NCBI RefSeq assembly: GCF_024195295.1
Contig: NZ_JAMFTH010000001.1
Span: 1,116,001-1,180,000, forward strand
Direction: 5' to 3'
Source: Gilvimarinus xylanilyticus
GTDB taxonomy: Bacteria; Pseudomonadota; Gammaproteobacteria; Pseudomonadales; Cellvibrionaceae
Length of the DNA: 64,000 nt
Positions 21,079 through 31,268 of this stretch are shown one piece after another (the stretch's first letter is position 1; every line of letters begins with the position of its first letter). A program made the position numbers and the translations under genes. Below the pieces are notes generated by a model. The model ran no database searches and was not told the origin of the DNA. It worked only from the letters and a program-made list of their open reading frames with translations.

Positions 21079-22275
21079 ATGAATCACGATTTAGACTTGC
21101 TCCACCCCTACCCGTTTGAAAAATTAGCCAAACTGAAAGCGGGGATTACTCCGCCCGCCGATCGCGAACATATCGCACTGTCCATCGGCGAGCCTAAGCA
21201 TCAACCCCCGGCGTTTGTGCTTCGCACCCTCAGCGAAAACCTGGACAAGGTGGCGAATTATCCAGCCACCAAAGGTCTGCCCGAGCTGCGCGAAGCCATC
21301 GCCCGCTGGGCCAGCACTCGCTTTTCCCTCTGCGCGCCGCTCGACGCCGATACTCAGGTGCTGCCGGTTAACGGCACTCGCGAAGCATTGTTTGCCTTCG
21401 CCCAGGCCGTTGTGGATCGCAACCAAAGCAACCCTTTAGTGGTAAGCCCCAACCCCTTCTATCAAATATACGAAGGTGCGGCATTGCTCGCGGGCGCTAA
21501 GCCGCACTTTCTTAACTGCAGCGCCGATAACAGTTTTATTCCCGACTTTAATGTAGTGAGCGAGCAAGTATGGCAAGACTGCCAGCTGTTGTATGTATGC
21601 AGCCCAGGCAATCCCACCGGCGCAGTGATTAGCAGCGAGCAATTTCAAACCCTGATTCAGCTCGCCGACAAATACGATTTTGTGATTGCCTCGGACGAGT
21701 GCTACAGCGAACTCTACCGCGATGAGAACCAGCCTCCGCCTGGGCTATTACAAGCGGCAAGCGACATGGGCCGGACCGATTACGCCCGCTGTGTGGTATT
21801 TCACAGCCTATCCAAACGCTCTAACCTGCCGGGACTTCGCTCGGGCTTTGTCGCGGGCGATGCCCAGATACTGAAAAAATTCCTAACCTACCGCACCTAC
21901 CACGGCTGCGCCATGCCGGTTCCGCAACAGCTGGCCAGCGTCGCCGCCTGGAACGATGAAGAACATGTACTGACTAACCGCGACGCCTATCGCGCCAAGT
22001 TTGCGGCGGTGCTGGATATTCTAGACGGCTGCCTGGATGTGCAAATGCCCCAGGCGGGTTTTTACCTCTGGCCCCAGCTGCCCATAAAAGGCGAAGTGTT
22101 TGCACAGCAATTGTTTGCCCAGGAAAATATTACCGTGCTGCCCGGTGCCTATTTATCCCGGGACTGTGGAGGCATCAACCCGGGCGATAACTATGTGCGT
22201 ATGGCACTGGTGGCTACCGAAGCCGAGTGTGTAGAAGCCGCGCACCGCATTCGACGTTTTGTACTGAGTTTATAA
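21079..22275 (+). CDS. dapC: Succinyldiaminopimelate aminotransferase
   Basis: PLP enzyme of the succinylase branch of lysine/meso-DAP synthesis. The protein is 398 aa, class I aminotransferase fold. CSPGNPTGAV and ASDECYSELYR are family motifs; the PLP lysine is in FHSLSKRSNLPG (about residue 243), followed by LRSGFVAGD. The ATG at 21079 starts NHDLDLLHPYPFEKL, as in Pseudomonas DapC; a longer reading overlapping glnD is rejected. dapD, the preceding pathway step, lies 1.1 kb downstream. Confidence 0.93.
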   Translation: MNHDLDLLHPYPFEKLAKLKAGITPPADREHIALSIGEPKHQPPAFVLRTLSENLDKVANYPATKGLPELREAIARWASTRFSLCAPLDADTQVLPVNGTREALFAFAQAVVDRNQSNPLVVSPNPFYQIYEGAALLAGAKPHFLNCSADNSFIPDFNVVSEQVWQDCQLLYVCSPGNPTGAVISSEQFQTLIQLADKYDFVIASDECYSELYRDENQPPPGLLQAASDMGRTDYARCVVFHSLSKRSNLPGLRSGFVAGDAQILKKFLTYRTYHGCAMPVPQQLASVAAWNDEEHVLTNRDAYRAKFAAVLDILDGCLDVQMPQAGFYLWPQLPIKGEVFAQQLFAQENITVLPGAYLSRDCGGINPGDNYVRMALVATEAECVEAAHRIRRFVLSL

Positions 22276-22277
22276 CC

Positions 22278-22955
22278 GTGGAAGAACCCAAGCCCAAAAA
22301 CCTGAGCAAACCCGAGCGGGTGGCGCTGGTTCAGCAAACCCTGAATCAGCTGTATCCCGAGCCGCCTATTCCGCTGGATCATTTTGACGCCTACAGCCTG
22401 CTGGTGGCCGTATTGCTATCGGCCCAGTGCACGGACGAACGGGTCAATCAGGTCACCCCGGCGCTGTGGCAGCTGGCGGACAATCCCTTCGATATGGCCA
22501 AGGTGCCCGTCGAGGAGATTAAAGCCGTCATTCGCCCCTGCGGCCTGTCGCCGCAAAAATCCAAGGCCATCTCGGTGCTTAGCCAGCGTTTGGTGACGGA
22601 GTTTAACGGTATGGTACCGGCCGATATGGCGGCGCTGGAATCGCTGCCGGGAGTCGGCCATAAAACCGCGAGTGTGGTAATGGCCCAGGCCTTCGGTGTG
22701 CCTGCCTTTCCCGTGGACACGCATATTCACCGCTTAGCGCAGCGCTGGGGCTTAACCAGCGGCAAGAATGTGGTGCAAACCGAGAAAGATTTAAAACGCC
22801 TGTTTCCCGAGCAAGACTGGAACAAGCTGCACTTGCAGATTATTTTTTACGGTCGCGAGCACTGCACCGCGCGCGGTTGCGACGGACGAGCTTGCGGCCT
22901 GTGTCGCGCCTGTTATCCGGCGCGCAAACACCCCAAAAAAATTCACAAACCGTAA
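22278..22955 (+). CDS. nth: Endonuclease III with unusual C-terminal cysteine spacing
   Basis: Bifunctional DNA glycosylase/AP lyase for oxidised pyrimidines. The protein is 225 aa from a GTG 2 bp after dapC. The helix-hairpin-helix LPGVGHKTASVVMAQA carries the catalytic lysine and VDTHIHRLAQRWG the catalytic aspartate. The C-terminal Fe-S region reads REHCTARGCDGRACGLCRAC: five cysteines spaced C-x4-C-x4-C-x2-C-x2-C, not the classic C-x6-C-x2-C-x5-C, although the outer pair keeps the same span. This may be a divergent subfamily or an altered cluster site. Confidence 0.9.
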   Translation: MEEPKPKNLSKPERVALVQQTLNQLYPEPPIPLDHFDAYSLLVAVLLSAQCTDERVNQVTPALWQLADNPFDMAKVPVEEIKAVIRPCGLSPQKSKAISVLSQRLVTEFNGMVPADMAALESLPGVGHKTASVVMAQAFGVPAFPVDTHIHRLAQRWGLTSGKNVVQTEKDLKRLFPEQDWNKLHLQIIFYGREHCTARGCDGRACGLCRACYPARKHPKKIHKP

Positions 22956-23002
22956 AGGCGGCAATTTTTGCTATCATACCCGCCTTTTACGCGGAGCGAC
23001 CC

Positions 23003-23356
23003 ATGACAACCCCTCGACTCTACGGCATAAAAAACTGCGATACGGTCAAAAAAGCTCGCCGCTGGCTGGAAGAAACCGGCATTGAATACGAATTTTCTGA
23101 CTTTCGCCAGGACGGGATAAACGCGCAAGAGGTAAAAGCCTGGCTCGATGAAGTGGGCCCGGGCACTCTGCTCAACAAGCGCTCGACCACCTATAAAAAT
23201 CTGTCAGATGAGCAAAAGCAGCAGGCCGAACAAGGCGAACTGTTAAGCTTACTGCTGGAGCAACCCACCCTGATTAAACGACCAGTACTGACCACTGACG
23301 GCGCCATTACCGTTGGCTTTAAGGCCGACCAGTACGCCTCTTTATTTAACACTTAA
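23003..23356 (+). CDS. ArsC/Spx-family thioredoxin-fold protein (YffB-like)
   Basis: Small protein (117 aa) of the ArsC-like family: YGIKNCDTVKKARRWLEE has a single cysteine (C12) at the usual place, and LLNKRSTTYKNLSD and LIKRPVL are conserved in YffB relatives. The family is often labelled arsenate reductase, but YffB-type members next to dapD are not tied to arsenic resistance, and no ars genes are here. GGAG precedes the ATG. The frame is open upstream into nth but begins naturally at 23003. Precise substrate unknown. Confidence 0.85.
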   Translation: MTTPRLYGIKNCDTVKKARRWLEETGIEYEFSDFRQDGINAQEVKAWLDEVGPGTLLNKRSTTYKNLSDEQKQQAEQGELLSLLLEQPTLIKRPVLTTDGAITVGFKADQYASLFNT

Positions 23357-23380
23357 ACACGTAACCGAATGGGATACACC

Positions 23381-24415
23381 ATGACTGATTTATACAGCGT
23401 CGGCCTAGGCGTCGGCACCCAAAACAGCAAAGGCGAATGGCTGGATGTTTTTTACCCCGCGCCTTTACTTGCGCCCGATGCCAACACCGCCAAAGCCCTT
23501 GCCGACACTCTGGACTACAACGGCGGCAATCAAATTATCGCCCTGAGTAACGAGCAAGCCAAAACCCTGGCCCAGGCATTAAGCGCCGCAGGTAACTCTG
23601 AACAGGCCGCCGTAGCCGAATCGCTGAGCGACAGCCAGCAGCCACTGGTAGCGACCCTTTTAGCCCAGGACGAAGCGCCCGCCTCGGTACCCGAAGGCTT
23701 TTTAAAGCTGCATTTAATTTCTCACCGCTTGGTAAAGCCACACGGCACTAACCTGACCGGTCTGTTCGGCGCCTTGAAAAATCTGGCCTGGACCAATCAG
23801 GGCCCGATCGAGCTGGACGAGCTGCCCCAGCGGCAGCTGCAAGCGCGCTTAAAAGGCGAAGTACTGGAAGTCGCCTGCGTGGATAAATTCCCCAAAATGA
23901 CCAACTATGTGGTCCCCACCGGCGTGCGTATTGCTCACACCGCAAGGGTTCGTCTGGGCGCCTACCTGGGCGAAGGCACCACCATTATGCACGAGGGCTT
24001 CGTCAACTTTAACGCGGGCACCGCGGGCCCGGGCATGATCGAAGGCCGTATTTCCGCCGGTGTGTTTGTCGAGTCGGGCTCGGACTTGGGCGGCGGCAGC
24101 TCTACCATGGGCACCCTGTCAGGCGGTGGCAATATTGTAATCAAAGTGGGCAAAGAGTGCCTGCTGGGCGCTAACGCCGGCACTGGCATTCCTTTGGGCG
24201 ATCGCTGCACCATTGAGTCAGGGCTGTACATTACCGCTGGTACGAAAGTGGCTGTGCTGGATGACCATGGCAACGAAGTGGAAGTCGTTAAAGCCCGCGA
24301 CCTGGCCGACAAGGATGATTTACTGTTCCGCCGCAATTCCCAAACCGGCCGTACGGAGTGTTTGACCAACAAGTCCACCGTACAGCTGAACGAAGAGCTG
24401 CACAAAAACGCTTAA
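23381..24415 (+). CDS. dapD: Tetrahydrodipicolinate N-succinyltransferase (long form)
   Basis: Succinylates tetrahydrodipicolinate in lysine/DAP synthesis. The protein is 344 aa, the same as the Pseudomonas long-form DapD rather than the 274-aa E. coli type. The middle and C-terminal parts are hexapeptide-repeat helix (VRLGAYLGEGTTIMHEG, FVESGSDLGGGSSTMG, LLGANAGTGIPLGD). An ATG 12 bp upstream is in frame but has no Shine-Dalgarno; the ATG at 23381 follows GGGA and begins TDLYSVGLGVGT. A strong terminator follows. Confidence 0.95.
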   Translation: MTDLYSVGLGVGTQNSKGEWLDVFYPAPLLAPDANTAKALADTLDYNGGNQIIALSNEQAKTLAQALSAAGNSEQAAVAESLSDSQQPLVATLLAQDEAPASVPEGFLKLHLISHRLVKPHGTNLTGLFGALKNLAWTNQGPIELDELPQRQLQARLKGEVLEVACVDKFPKMTNYVVPTGVRIAHTARVRLGAYLGEGTTIMHEGFVNFNAGTAGPGMIEGRISAGVFVESGSDLGGGSSTMGTLSGGGNIVIKVGKECLLGANAGTGIPLGDRCTIESGLYITAGTKVAVLDDHGNEVEVVKARDLADKDDLLFRRNSQTGRTECLTNKSTVQLNEELHKNA

Positions 24416-24441
24416 GTGGTGGTATAGCCCTGCGGGGACTG

Positions 24442-24477
24442 CCCACAAAAAAAGGCCCGCGGGCCTTTTTTTGTGGG
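24442..24477. terminator. Bidirectional terminator between dapD and the convergent gene
   Basis: A perfect 18-bp inverted repeat: CCCACAAAAAAA-GGCCCG and its complement. GC-rich core GGCCCGCGGGCC is flanked by seven A on one side and seven T on the other, so it works for transcripts from both dapD and the gene ending at 24480. Confidence 0.92.
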
Positions 24478-24479
24478 TG

Positions 24480-27470
24480 TCATTCTTTGTCACCACTTAA
24501 ATTAATCCGGAAGGGAAACTGCCGGCTTTGCTGCTCCTCCGCCAGGGTCAACACCAGGGTATCCGGCTGAGCTTTCCAGCCCAACACAATAAATTGACCC
24601 TCGAAGGTCTCCTGCAAACGAGCGGGATCGGATACTAACTCGTCCCCCCGATAAGCTCCGACCTTAACTAACCCCGATAAATCACCGCTGAAACTCAAGT
24701 AAATAGAGCGGCGATTGAGCTGAGCGATTTGAATTGAAAAGTCAGTACCTGTGTAACTCTGACCCAACTTGAACGGCAACGACTGCTCACTAACCGATAC
24801 CGGAAGGTTCAGCTCAAGCGCCCCGGAAATAGCTTTCAGCTTGTTCGTCGGCTTCAAATCACTATCGGCCAACCGGAAAGAACCACTCATCCAGGGTTTG
24901 TCTTCATCCACCTGAAACTCACCGTTCATCCAATAGCCACCTTTGGCCTGCAGCCCTGACGCTGCCTGCAAATTAACCTGCTGGGTTTGCCCATCGGTAA
25001 ATTCTAGAATGTCGATACTAAGCCTTGCCGGCGCCAAGGGTACGGTAGCGGGCAACTTAATCGGCATAAACACTTCGGCGCTCAGCTCGAATCCAAAACG
25101 GTTGCCGGGGCGCAGCTTGTACACGGCCACCCGGCCCGGCCCTGCGACTGCTTCCTGCTCGGGTTGTTGCCACGAGTAAGTCACCTTGGGAGCATCGGCG
25201 GTAAACAGGCTCTGCCAGTTTTGGGTTAACGGTACTTCGTTGCGGCGAAAGCCATCGTCTTCCGGCGCCATCGCCACGCCATCTAACTCAAAGTTATAGC
25301 GGTGGTGTTCTACGACGTCCGCCATGACCACTTCAACAGCCTCGACCCGACCATAGTAGTCCACCGTGGCGGTTTCACCACTGCCAAACAACCCAGCGCC
25401 CCACATGGCGCCGCCACTTTTGAGGGGCTGGCCCGACTCGTTAAGTGCAGCCACATGCAGCAACTGCCCCTGCTCGCCTTCGGCGCGGTAATTGATGCTG
25501 TGTTGGCGCTGGCCCAAAAAGCGCACAGACAAGTCGTCCGTGGTCACGGTCTTACCGGCCAATGGCTGCTTGAGAGTCTGCCGGCTGACGCCGTTTACCT
25601 GGGTGTAGTCTATGTGACCTTTCACAGTGGCCACATCGCCGATTTGGCTTCCAGCCTTTAAGGTAATGACTTTTTGCGCCGATATTTTCTGCTGCTCTAA
25701 CATTTCGCCATCCACACGGGCGATATGGTTGGCGGGCGTACTGAACTCTTCGGCCTCGCGGTTGGCATCGGGGCCACACTCGGGTTCGGCGAGCAACGAG
25801 TCTCCGTTGCGATCGTGCACATCATCAATCACCAATGCCGCCGCCGAGCCTCGGGTGGGTAAATTGGGCAAACCAATAGCCTGTGCATCCAGGGTGATGG
25901 TTAGCTGCTGCTCGGCATTTACCGCCAAGCGAGTTATATCGACAGCGAAGGGGCCGGCCAGCGCACGCGGCGCAGGCACCTCGGTATCGAGCGGATAATC
26001 GGGCACACGAGTATCGCTTAAATCGGCAAACACCGGAGCGCGCTCGTCTATCTGCTCTTCGCTAGGTGTATCGGCCTGTTCGCCACCTCCCATAAGTCCA
26101 CCCAAGGTGGCGCGAAGCAGGTTGTCAATATCGCTGCGCAAGTTTTCATCAAAGCGCACTCCGCCTTGCAGACCTTTCTCGGTTCGGACCAGAGACACTC
26201 GATCAAAAAGAGGGATCATTTCCGGGTAGTTAAGTGTTGCCTGTTGGCGTATATCGGCAAGGCTTTTTCCCAAGCTTTGCTCAGTGGTGTTTAGCCAGTC
26301 GGTATTATCACTTTCAAACAAGACACTTAGCTCCACGCCTGCGGGCATCAGCGTGGGTTCGACGCCTAGGTAAATGCCCGACGCTTGCTGCACCGATTGC
26401 CCCACACCACGCATCAACCACCCGGAGGGGCCACTGATCCCCTTGCCCGCCTGGGACGGCGCAAACAGCGCGGCCGAAATCATTTGCTGCTCGCTCAGCT
26501 GATACCAGCGCTGTAAGCGCGGAGGGAACTCACCGCCGCTCTGCAACCGGGCCACCAGTTGGTCGACCCGCTCGGGATTGCCGACGATCATCTTTCCCTG
26601 AGTGAACAAAACCCGCCGGGGCGGGTTGAGTTCGCAGGTTTGCTGCTGGACGGTACTGAAAAGCAAGCCGTCCGGGTATCGCTCCCGCACGCGGTAGCGC
26701 TCGGCGAACCAGGCCTGCATGGTATCCGTATTAAACGCCCCCTGGGCTACTATTAACGTATCAGCCGTGCTATCAGTGGCGTAAGCACCGCCCCACACAT
26801 AATCAAACTCTGCCAATGGGTTAATGCCCTGCTCCTGCAGCGAAGCCAGTAAAGTTTCGGGGTTCCACTCCTCACTCCAGGCGCCCTGCTCTGCCATAAG
26901 CGATTCCAGGTCGCGGATTGCGACGACATTAACTCGCGCCAACGCGTAGGTATCGTCCATTAACAGGGCCCGCCCTAAGTCGCGTTGACTTTGCTCCAGT
27001 TCTACCCCTTGCCATAAGCCTTTGGTGGACCAGAGCACCAGAACGATAGCGGCCACAACAGCCAGAGCCACCGCGCCCAACAATACATAGACTTTATTGC
27101 GCTTACGCACGCCGGGGCTGCGCTCGGCTTCACTGGATAAGGTCGGTTCTTCGTAGGTGGTGGCCTGGGGATTGTTGCGATCGGGGCCCGACTCTGCCTT
27201 GTCGTCCCAGGGCGCCGATACGGTGGGGTTGGCTGGCGGCGTATCACCAAGGCTCAGAACCACTAAGATCGCACCGGCATTGGCAAAAGCCTTGCGCCAT
27301 TTAAGCGCCTGCTCTTGGGTTTCTACTTTTTTGATGGTGACCGGCGAGCCCGCAAACAGTTGGGTGCGTATTTTTTGTTCATCACGCTTTAAAAGCTTGG
27401 CGAGATTGCGAACCACGCTCTGTTCATCGTACCCAGTCACTAATTCACCGGCAAACACCAACCTGAACAT
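24480..27470 (-). CDS. Large single-pass membrane protein of unknown function
   Basis: I do not recognise a named family. The protein is 996 aa from the ATG at 27470 (GGAGAGGG upstream; an in-frame start at 27503 is weaker). Visible layout: an N-terminal cytosolic domain of about 75 aa (MFRLVFAGELVTGYDEQ to GAILVVLS), a proline-rich acidic linker, a charged RKRNK stretch, one membrane helix (about residues 120-146), then about 840 residues predicted in the periplasm, with acidic and beta-rich segments in the C-terminal half. No catalytic motif, lipobox or C-terminal anchor was seen. It stands alone, convergent to dapD and divergent from valS. The N-terminal domain resembles small domains ahead of TM segments in other gammaproteobacterial proteins (recollection, not tested). 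Confidence 0.85.
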   Translation of the reverse strand: MFRLVFAGELVTGYDEQSVVRNLAKLLKRDEQKIRTQLFAGSPVTIKKVETQEQALKWRKAFANAGAILVVLSLGDTPPANPTVSAPWDDKAESGPDRNNPQATTYEEPTLSSEAERSPGVRKRNKVYVLLGAVALAVVAAIVLVLWSTKGLWQGVELEQSQRDLGRALLMDDTYALARVNVVAIRDLESLMAEQGAWSEEWNPETLLASLQEQGINPLAEFDYVWGGAYATDSTADTLIVAQGAFNTDTMQAWFAERYRVRERYPDGLLFSTVQQQTCELNPPRRVLFTQGKMIVGNPERVDQLVARLQSGGEFPPRLQRWYQLSEQQMISAALFAPSQAGKGISGPSGWLMRGVGQSVQQASGIYLGVEPTLMPAGVELSVLFESDNTDWLNTTEQSLGKSLADIRQQATLNYPEMIPLFDRVSLVRTEKGLQGGVRFDENLRSDIDNLLRATLGGLMGGGEQADTPSEEQIDERAPVFADLSDTRVPDYPLDTEVPAPRALAGPFAVDITRLAVNAEQQLTITLDAQAIGLPNLPTRGSAAALVIDDVHDRNGDSLLAEPECGPDANREAEEFSTPANHIARVDGEMLEQQKISAQKVITLKAGSQIGDVATVKGHIDYTQVNGVSRQTLKQPLAGKTVTTDDLSVRFLGQRQHSINYRAEGEQGQLLHVAALNESGQPLKSGGAMWGAGLFGSGETATVDYYGRVEAVEVVMADVVEHHRYNFELDGVAMAPEDDGFRRNEVPLTQNWQSLFTADAPKVTYSWQQPEQEAVAGPGRVAVYKLRPGNRFGFELSAEVFMPIKLPATVPLAPARLSIDILEFTDGQTQQVNLQAASGLQAKGGYWMNGEFQVDEDKPWMSGSFRLADSDLKPTNKLKAISGALELNLPVSVSEQSLPFKLGQSYTGTDFSIQIAQLNRRSIYLSFSGDLSGLVKVGAYRGDELVSDPARLQETFEGQFIVLGWKAQPDTLVLTLAEEQQSRQFPFRINLSGDKE

Positions 27471-27597
27471 GCATCCCTCTCCGTTTGACTTGTGGGCAAT
27501 CAACTGATTTGGCTATGACAAGCAATCTACTGTCGCCGATCCGCTGGATGATTTCAAGGCGCGGGCTTCCACTCTCTACTTGTGCGGTCAAAACCGC

Positions 27598-27603
27598 TAT
27601 AAT
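27598..27603 (+). promoter_or_regulatory. -10 element upstream of valS
   Basis: A consensus TATAAT lies 52 bp before the valS ATG, just after the GCGGT-N4-ACCGC inverted repeat. No clear -35 is present at 16-18 bp, so the promoter may depend on an activator or the assignment may be wrong. Confidence 0.4.
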
Positions 27604-27655
27604 CGCGGCTTTTACATTCTGTTAATTACTGCGCAAGGCAAAGGTCCGACAGTCC

Positions 27656-30511
27656 ATGGATAAAACCTATCAGCCCCAGGCCATCGAGTCCCAGTGGTAT
27701 CAAACCTGGGAAGAAAACGGCTACTTTAAGCCCCAGGGCGGGGCAACTCCCTACAGCATTATGATTCCCCCACCCAATGTGACCGGCAACCTGCACATGG
27801 GACACGGCTTTAATAACGCCGTCATGGACGCCATGATTCGCTACCACCGCATGCAAGGTGACGACACTCTGTGGCAAATGGGTACCGACCATGCCGGTAT
27901 CGCTACCCAAATGGTGGTGGAGCGTCAGCTGGCGGCCGAGGGCATCAATCGCCACGATCTGGGCCGCGAAAAATTCCTGGAGCGAGTGTGGGAATGGAAA
28001 GCCGAGTCCGGCGGCAACATAACCCGTCAGCTGCGCCGCCTGGGGTCATCCCTGGACTGGTCCCGCGAACGCTTCACTATGGATGAGGGACTGTCGAACG
28101 CCGTAAAAGAAGCTTTTGTACGCCTACACGAAGACGGCCTTATCTACCGCGGCAAACGCCTGGTTAACTGGGACCCCAAACTGCATACCGCCATCTCCGA
28201 TGTGGAAGTGGAAAACCACGATGAGAAAGGCTTTTTGTGGCACCTGCGCTACCCGCTGGCCGATGGCGCCACCACCGCCGATGGCAAAACCTATTTGGTG
28301 GTCGCCACTACCCGACCCGAAACCATGCTGGGCGATACCGCCGTGGCTGTGCACCCCGAAGACGAACGCTACCAAGCGCTGATCGGCAAAGAGATCGAAC
28401 TGCCGCTGGTGGGACGTCGCATTCCCGTTGTCGCCGATGACTATGTGGACCGCGAATTCGGTACTGGCTGCGTAAAAATTACCCCCGCTCACGATTTTAA
28501 CGACTATGAAGTGGGTAAACGCCACAATATGGCGTTAATTAATGTTCTGGACGAGTCCGCTCATATACTGGCCCAAGCCCAGGTGTTTAACCTAGATGGC
28601 AGCCCCCGGAATGATCTGGACACGTCTTTGCCTGCGGCCTATGCCGGACAGGACCGCTACGCGGCGCGCAAACAAATTATCGCAGACCTTGAGAGCGCGG
28701 ATCTATTAGAAAAGATCGATGATCACGCCCTTAAAGTCCCGCGTGGCGATCGCTCAGGCGTGGTGATTGAGCCCTGGCTAACCGACCAGTGGTATGTAAG
28801 TACCAAACCTCTGGCCGAGCCCGCTATTAAAGCGGTAGAGGACGGCGAGGTACAATTTGTGCCCAAGCAGTACGAGAACATGTACTTCTCCTGGATGCGC
28901 GACATTCAAGACTGGTGCATTTCTCGTCAGCTGTGGTGGGGGCACCGTATTCCCGCCTGGTACGACAAAGCGGGTAATGTCTATGTCGCGCGCGACGAAC
29001 AAGAGGCACGCACCAAACATAACCTGGGGCCCGAGGTGGAACTGAGCCAGGACGAAGACGTTTTGGACACCTGGTTTAGCTCGGGGCTGTGGACCTTCTC
29101 AACCCTGGGCTGGCCCGAACAAACCGATTTTCTGAAAAAGTTTCACCCCACCGATCTGCTGGTAACCGGCTTTGACATTATCTTTTTCTGGGTGGCGCGG
29201 ATGATGATGATGACTCTGCACCTGGTAAAAGATGAAAACGGTCGCGGTCAGGTACCCTTTAAAACGGTTTATGTTCACGGCTTGGTACGCGACGGTCAGG
29301 GCCAGAAAATGAGTAAATCCAAGGGCAATGTACTCGACCCCCTGGATATCATTGACGGCATTGATTTAGAAAGCCTGGTGGCCAAGCGCACCAAAGGCCT
29401 GATGCGCCCCAAAGACGCGCCCAAAATCGAAAAACAAACCCGCAAAGAGTTCCCGGAAGGCATCGACGCCTTTGGTACCGACGCCCTGCGCATGACATTT
29501 TGCTCGCTCGCCTCGACCGGGCGCGACATTAAGTTTGATATGGGGCGGGTGGAAGGCTACCGCAACTTCTGCAACAAGATGTGGAACGCCGCCCGCTACG
29601 TATTAATGAACACCGAAGAGCAGGACTGTGGCCAGGACGACTCAACCGACTACGAACTATCCCTGGCCGATCGCTGGATTATCAGCCGCCTGCAACAGGC
29701 CGAAAAGGCCGTTAGCGAAGCGCTGGACAGCTACCGACTGGATTTGGCCACTCAGGCGTTTTACGAGTTCTTCTGGAACGAATACTGCGACTGGTATTTA
29801 GAGCTATCCAAACCCGTACTCTGGGATGACAACGCCACCAGCGCGCAGAAAAAAGGTACCCGCCGCACTCTGATTCGGGTACTGGAAACCGCACTGCGCC
29901 TAGCGCACCCTCTGATTCCCTTTATTACCGAAGAAATCTGGCAGCGCGTCAAAACACTGGCCGGCCAAGGCGGCGACACTATTATGCTGGCCCCCTACCC
30001 GGCCTTCGATGCATCGCTTATTGACACCGGGGCCACTTCTGATATTGAATGGCTCAAAGGCGTGATTGTGGGTGTACGCAATATTCGCGGCGAAATGAAC
30101 ATCGCCCCGGGCAAAGCCATCCCCGCTTACATGCAACACGGCGGCTCAGAAGATAAACAACGATTAACCGCCAACCAGCAGTTTCTGCAAAAGCTTGCCA
30201 ATCTGGAGTCCGTTACCTGGCTCGAGCCGGGCGATGAAGCCCCACTGTCGGCCACCGCGCTGGTAGGCAAGCTGGAAATTCTGGTGCCCATGGCAGGGCT
30301 GATCGACGTAGACGCCGAAAAAGCGCGCTTAAATAAAGAATTGGAGCGTTTAAATAAAGACAAAGAGCGTGTTAGTGGTAAACTGAACAACCCCAATTTT
30401 GTCGATAAGGCGCCCGCCGCCGTGGTCGATAAGGAAAAAGCCAAGCTGAACGGCATTACCGACAGCATTAAGGCACTGGACGAACAATTAAAAGCCATTG
30501 AGGCCATGTAG
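27656..30511 (+). CDS. valS: Valyl-tRNA synthetase
   Basis: Class I aminoacyl-tRNA synthetase charging tRNA-Val, with editing. The protein is 951 aa, identical in length to E. coli Val[17 protein letters not shown] is the HIGH-type motif; the CP1 editing domain contains [30 protein letters not shown] (about residue 550) is the KMSKS loop. The C-terminal arm from about residue 885 is a charged coiled coil ([19 protein letters not shown]). Monocistronic by context. Confidence 0.98.
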   Translation: MDKTYQPQAIESQWYQTWEENGYFKPQGGATPYSIMIPPPNVTGNLHMGHGFNNAVMDAMIRYHRMQGDDTLWQMGTDHAGIATQMVVERQLAAEGINRHDLGREKFLERVWEWKAESGGNITRQLRRLGSSLDWSRERFTMDEGLSNAVKEAFVRLHEDGLIYRGKRLVNWDPKLHTAISDVEVENHDEKGFLWHLRYPLADGATTADGKTYLVVATTRPETMLGDTAVAVHPEDERYQALIGKEIELPLVGRRIPVVADDYVDREFGTGCVKITPAHDFNDYEVGKRHNMALINVLDESAHILAQAQVFNLDGSPRNDLDTSLPAAYAGQDRYAARKQIIADLESADLLEKIDDHALKVPRGDRSGVVIEPWLTDQWYVSTKPLAEPAIKAVEDGEVQFVPKQYENMYFSWMRDIQDWCISRQLWWGHRIPAWYDKAGNVYVARDEQEARTKHNLGPEVELSQDEDVLDTWFSSGLWTFSTLGWPEQTDFLKKFHPTDLLVTGFDIIFFWVARMMMMTLHLVKDENGRGQVPFKTVYVHGLVRDGQGQKMSKSKGNVLDPLDIIDGIDLESLVAKRTKGLMRPKDAPKIEKQTRKEFPEGIDAFGTDALRMTFCSLASTGRDIKFDMGRVEGYRNFCNKMWNAARYVLMNTEEQDCGQDDSTDYELSLADRWIISRLQQAEKAVSEALDSYRLDLATQAFYEFFWNEYCDWYLELSKPVLWDDNATSAQKKGTRRTLIRVLETALRLAHPLIPFITEEIWQRVKTLAGQGGDTIMLAPYPAFDASLIDTGATSDIEWLKGVIVGVRNIRGEMNIAPGKAIPAYMQHGGSEDKQRLTANQQFLQKLANLESVTWLEPGDEAPLSATALVGKLEILVPMAGLIDVDAEKARLNKELERLNKDKERVSGKLNNPNFVDKAPAAVVDKEKAKLNGITDSIKALDEQLKAIEAM

Positions 30512-30992
30512 GAGCACCACAGATCTTTTGATTCCACAAACCGCCAATCTCAGCGAGCCTCTCGTCTAATGGACAGATGTAGCTCGCTAGGCCTGTGCGT
30601 ACAATAGAACCAAAACCGCTTCTACTTATCTGTTTCACCCTTGGGGCCGGCGCAAGCCGGCTTTTTTTTGGGTTAATCGCGGATTAGTGTGAAAACACTA
30701 GGAGACAGGATAGTTTTGAGATCACCAAAACGACAAAATAGAGGAACCTCTCATTAATTCGCAGCAGCTGCGCCCCCGCCAAACCTTCACTCTATTACCG
30801 AAAAATACTACTGCACCCGACCTTCATGCTTTCCAGTACCCGATTTCATTTCGCTGGCAATTGTCACAGTATTAGCCAAAAGTACACTGCGCCTAAAGGT
30901 CCTCATTCAGTGGTGCTAAGCTTAGCCCAAGCGGCGACAGATCAAACGCGCAAAGAGAGGTTTATCTCGGTCAGAACTCTTACATATTGTGG
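30512..30992. other. 481-bp gene-free region with hairpins and a terminator
   Basis: No protein gene is supported. On the plus strand there is a 7-bp inverted repeat AGCGAGC/GCTCGCT (30552-30558 and 30582-30588) with an inner TCT/AGA pair, then the intrinsic terminator at 30646-30669, then a small GNRA-type hairpin TAGTGT-GAAA-ACACTA (30685-30700). The first hairpin plus terminator could be the valS 3' UTR or a short RNA. From 30701 to 30992 I see nothing. Confidence 0.5.
30646..30669 (+). terminator. Intrinsic terminator downstream of valS
   Basis: GCCGGC-GCAA-GCCGGC followed by eight T, a textbook intrinsic terminator, but 135 bp after the valS stop. The long 3' region before it is unusual for a synthetase gene. 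Confidence 0.9.
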
Positions 30993-31268
30993 CTAGACGG
31001 CATGGGCTCGTGCGACTCGCTCGCACTCGCGCAGCAATTGCGCGTAGTGCTGCTTCACGTCCAAAAGTGCGTTAAGCAAAAAAGTGCGGTTATCGCGGTT
31101 AGCTAGGCTGAGTTTATCCAGAACACAGGCAAAGGTTTGGTCAAGCTGTCGAACTCGGTCAAAATCACCCTCTGCCAGTGCTGCAGCCATATCTTGCTTG
31201 AGCTGTAGCAATGCATCTGCCCCCGAATGCCCACTTAAGTCAGTGGGCACGACCAGCGAAAGGCTCAT
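30993..31268 (-). CDS. FliT-like flagellar chaperone candidate
   Basis: A 91-aa, mostly helical, charged protein directly coupled to fliS (ATGA overlap at 31265-31268). Size, helical character and position downstream of fliS fit FliT, the export chaperone for the filament cap FliD and a regulator in enterics. Sequence similarity is not strong enough by eye to be certain. No signal peptide or membrane segment. Confidence 0.7.
   Translation of the reverse strand: MSLSLVVPTDLSGHSGADALLQLKQDMAAALAEGDFDRVRQLDQTFACVLDKLSLANRDNRTFLLNALLDVKQHYAQLLRECERVARAHAV

Noticed and set aside
23003-23356. Arsenate-resistance gene
   Set aside because: The ArsC-like fold alone does not show arsenate reduction; no arsB, arsR or acr3 nearby, and the position next to dapD is that of YffB-type proteins.
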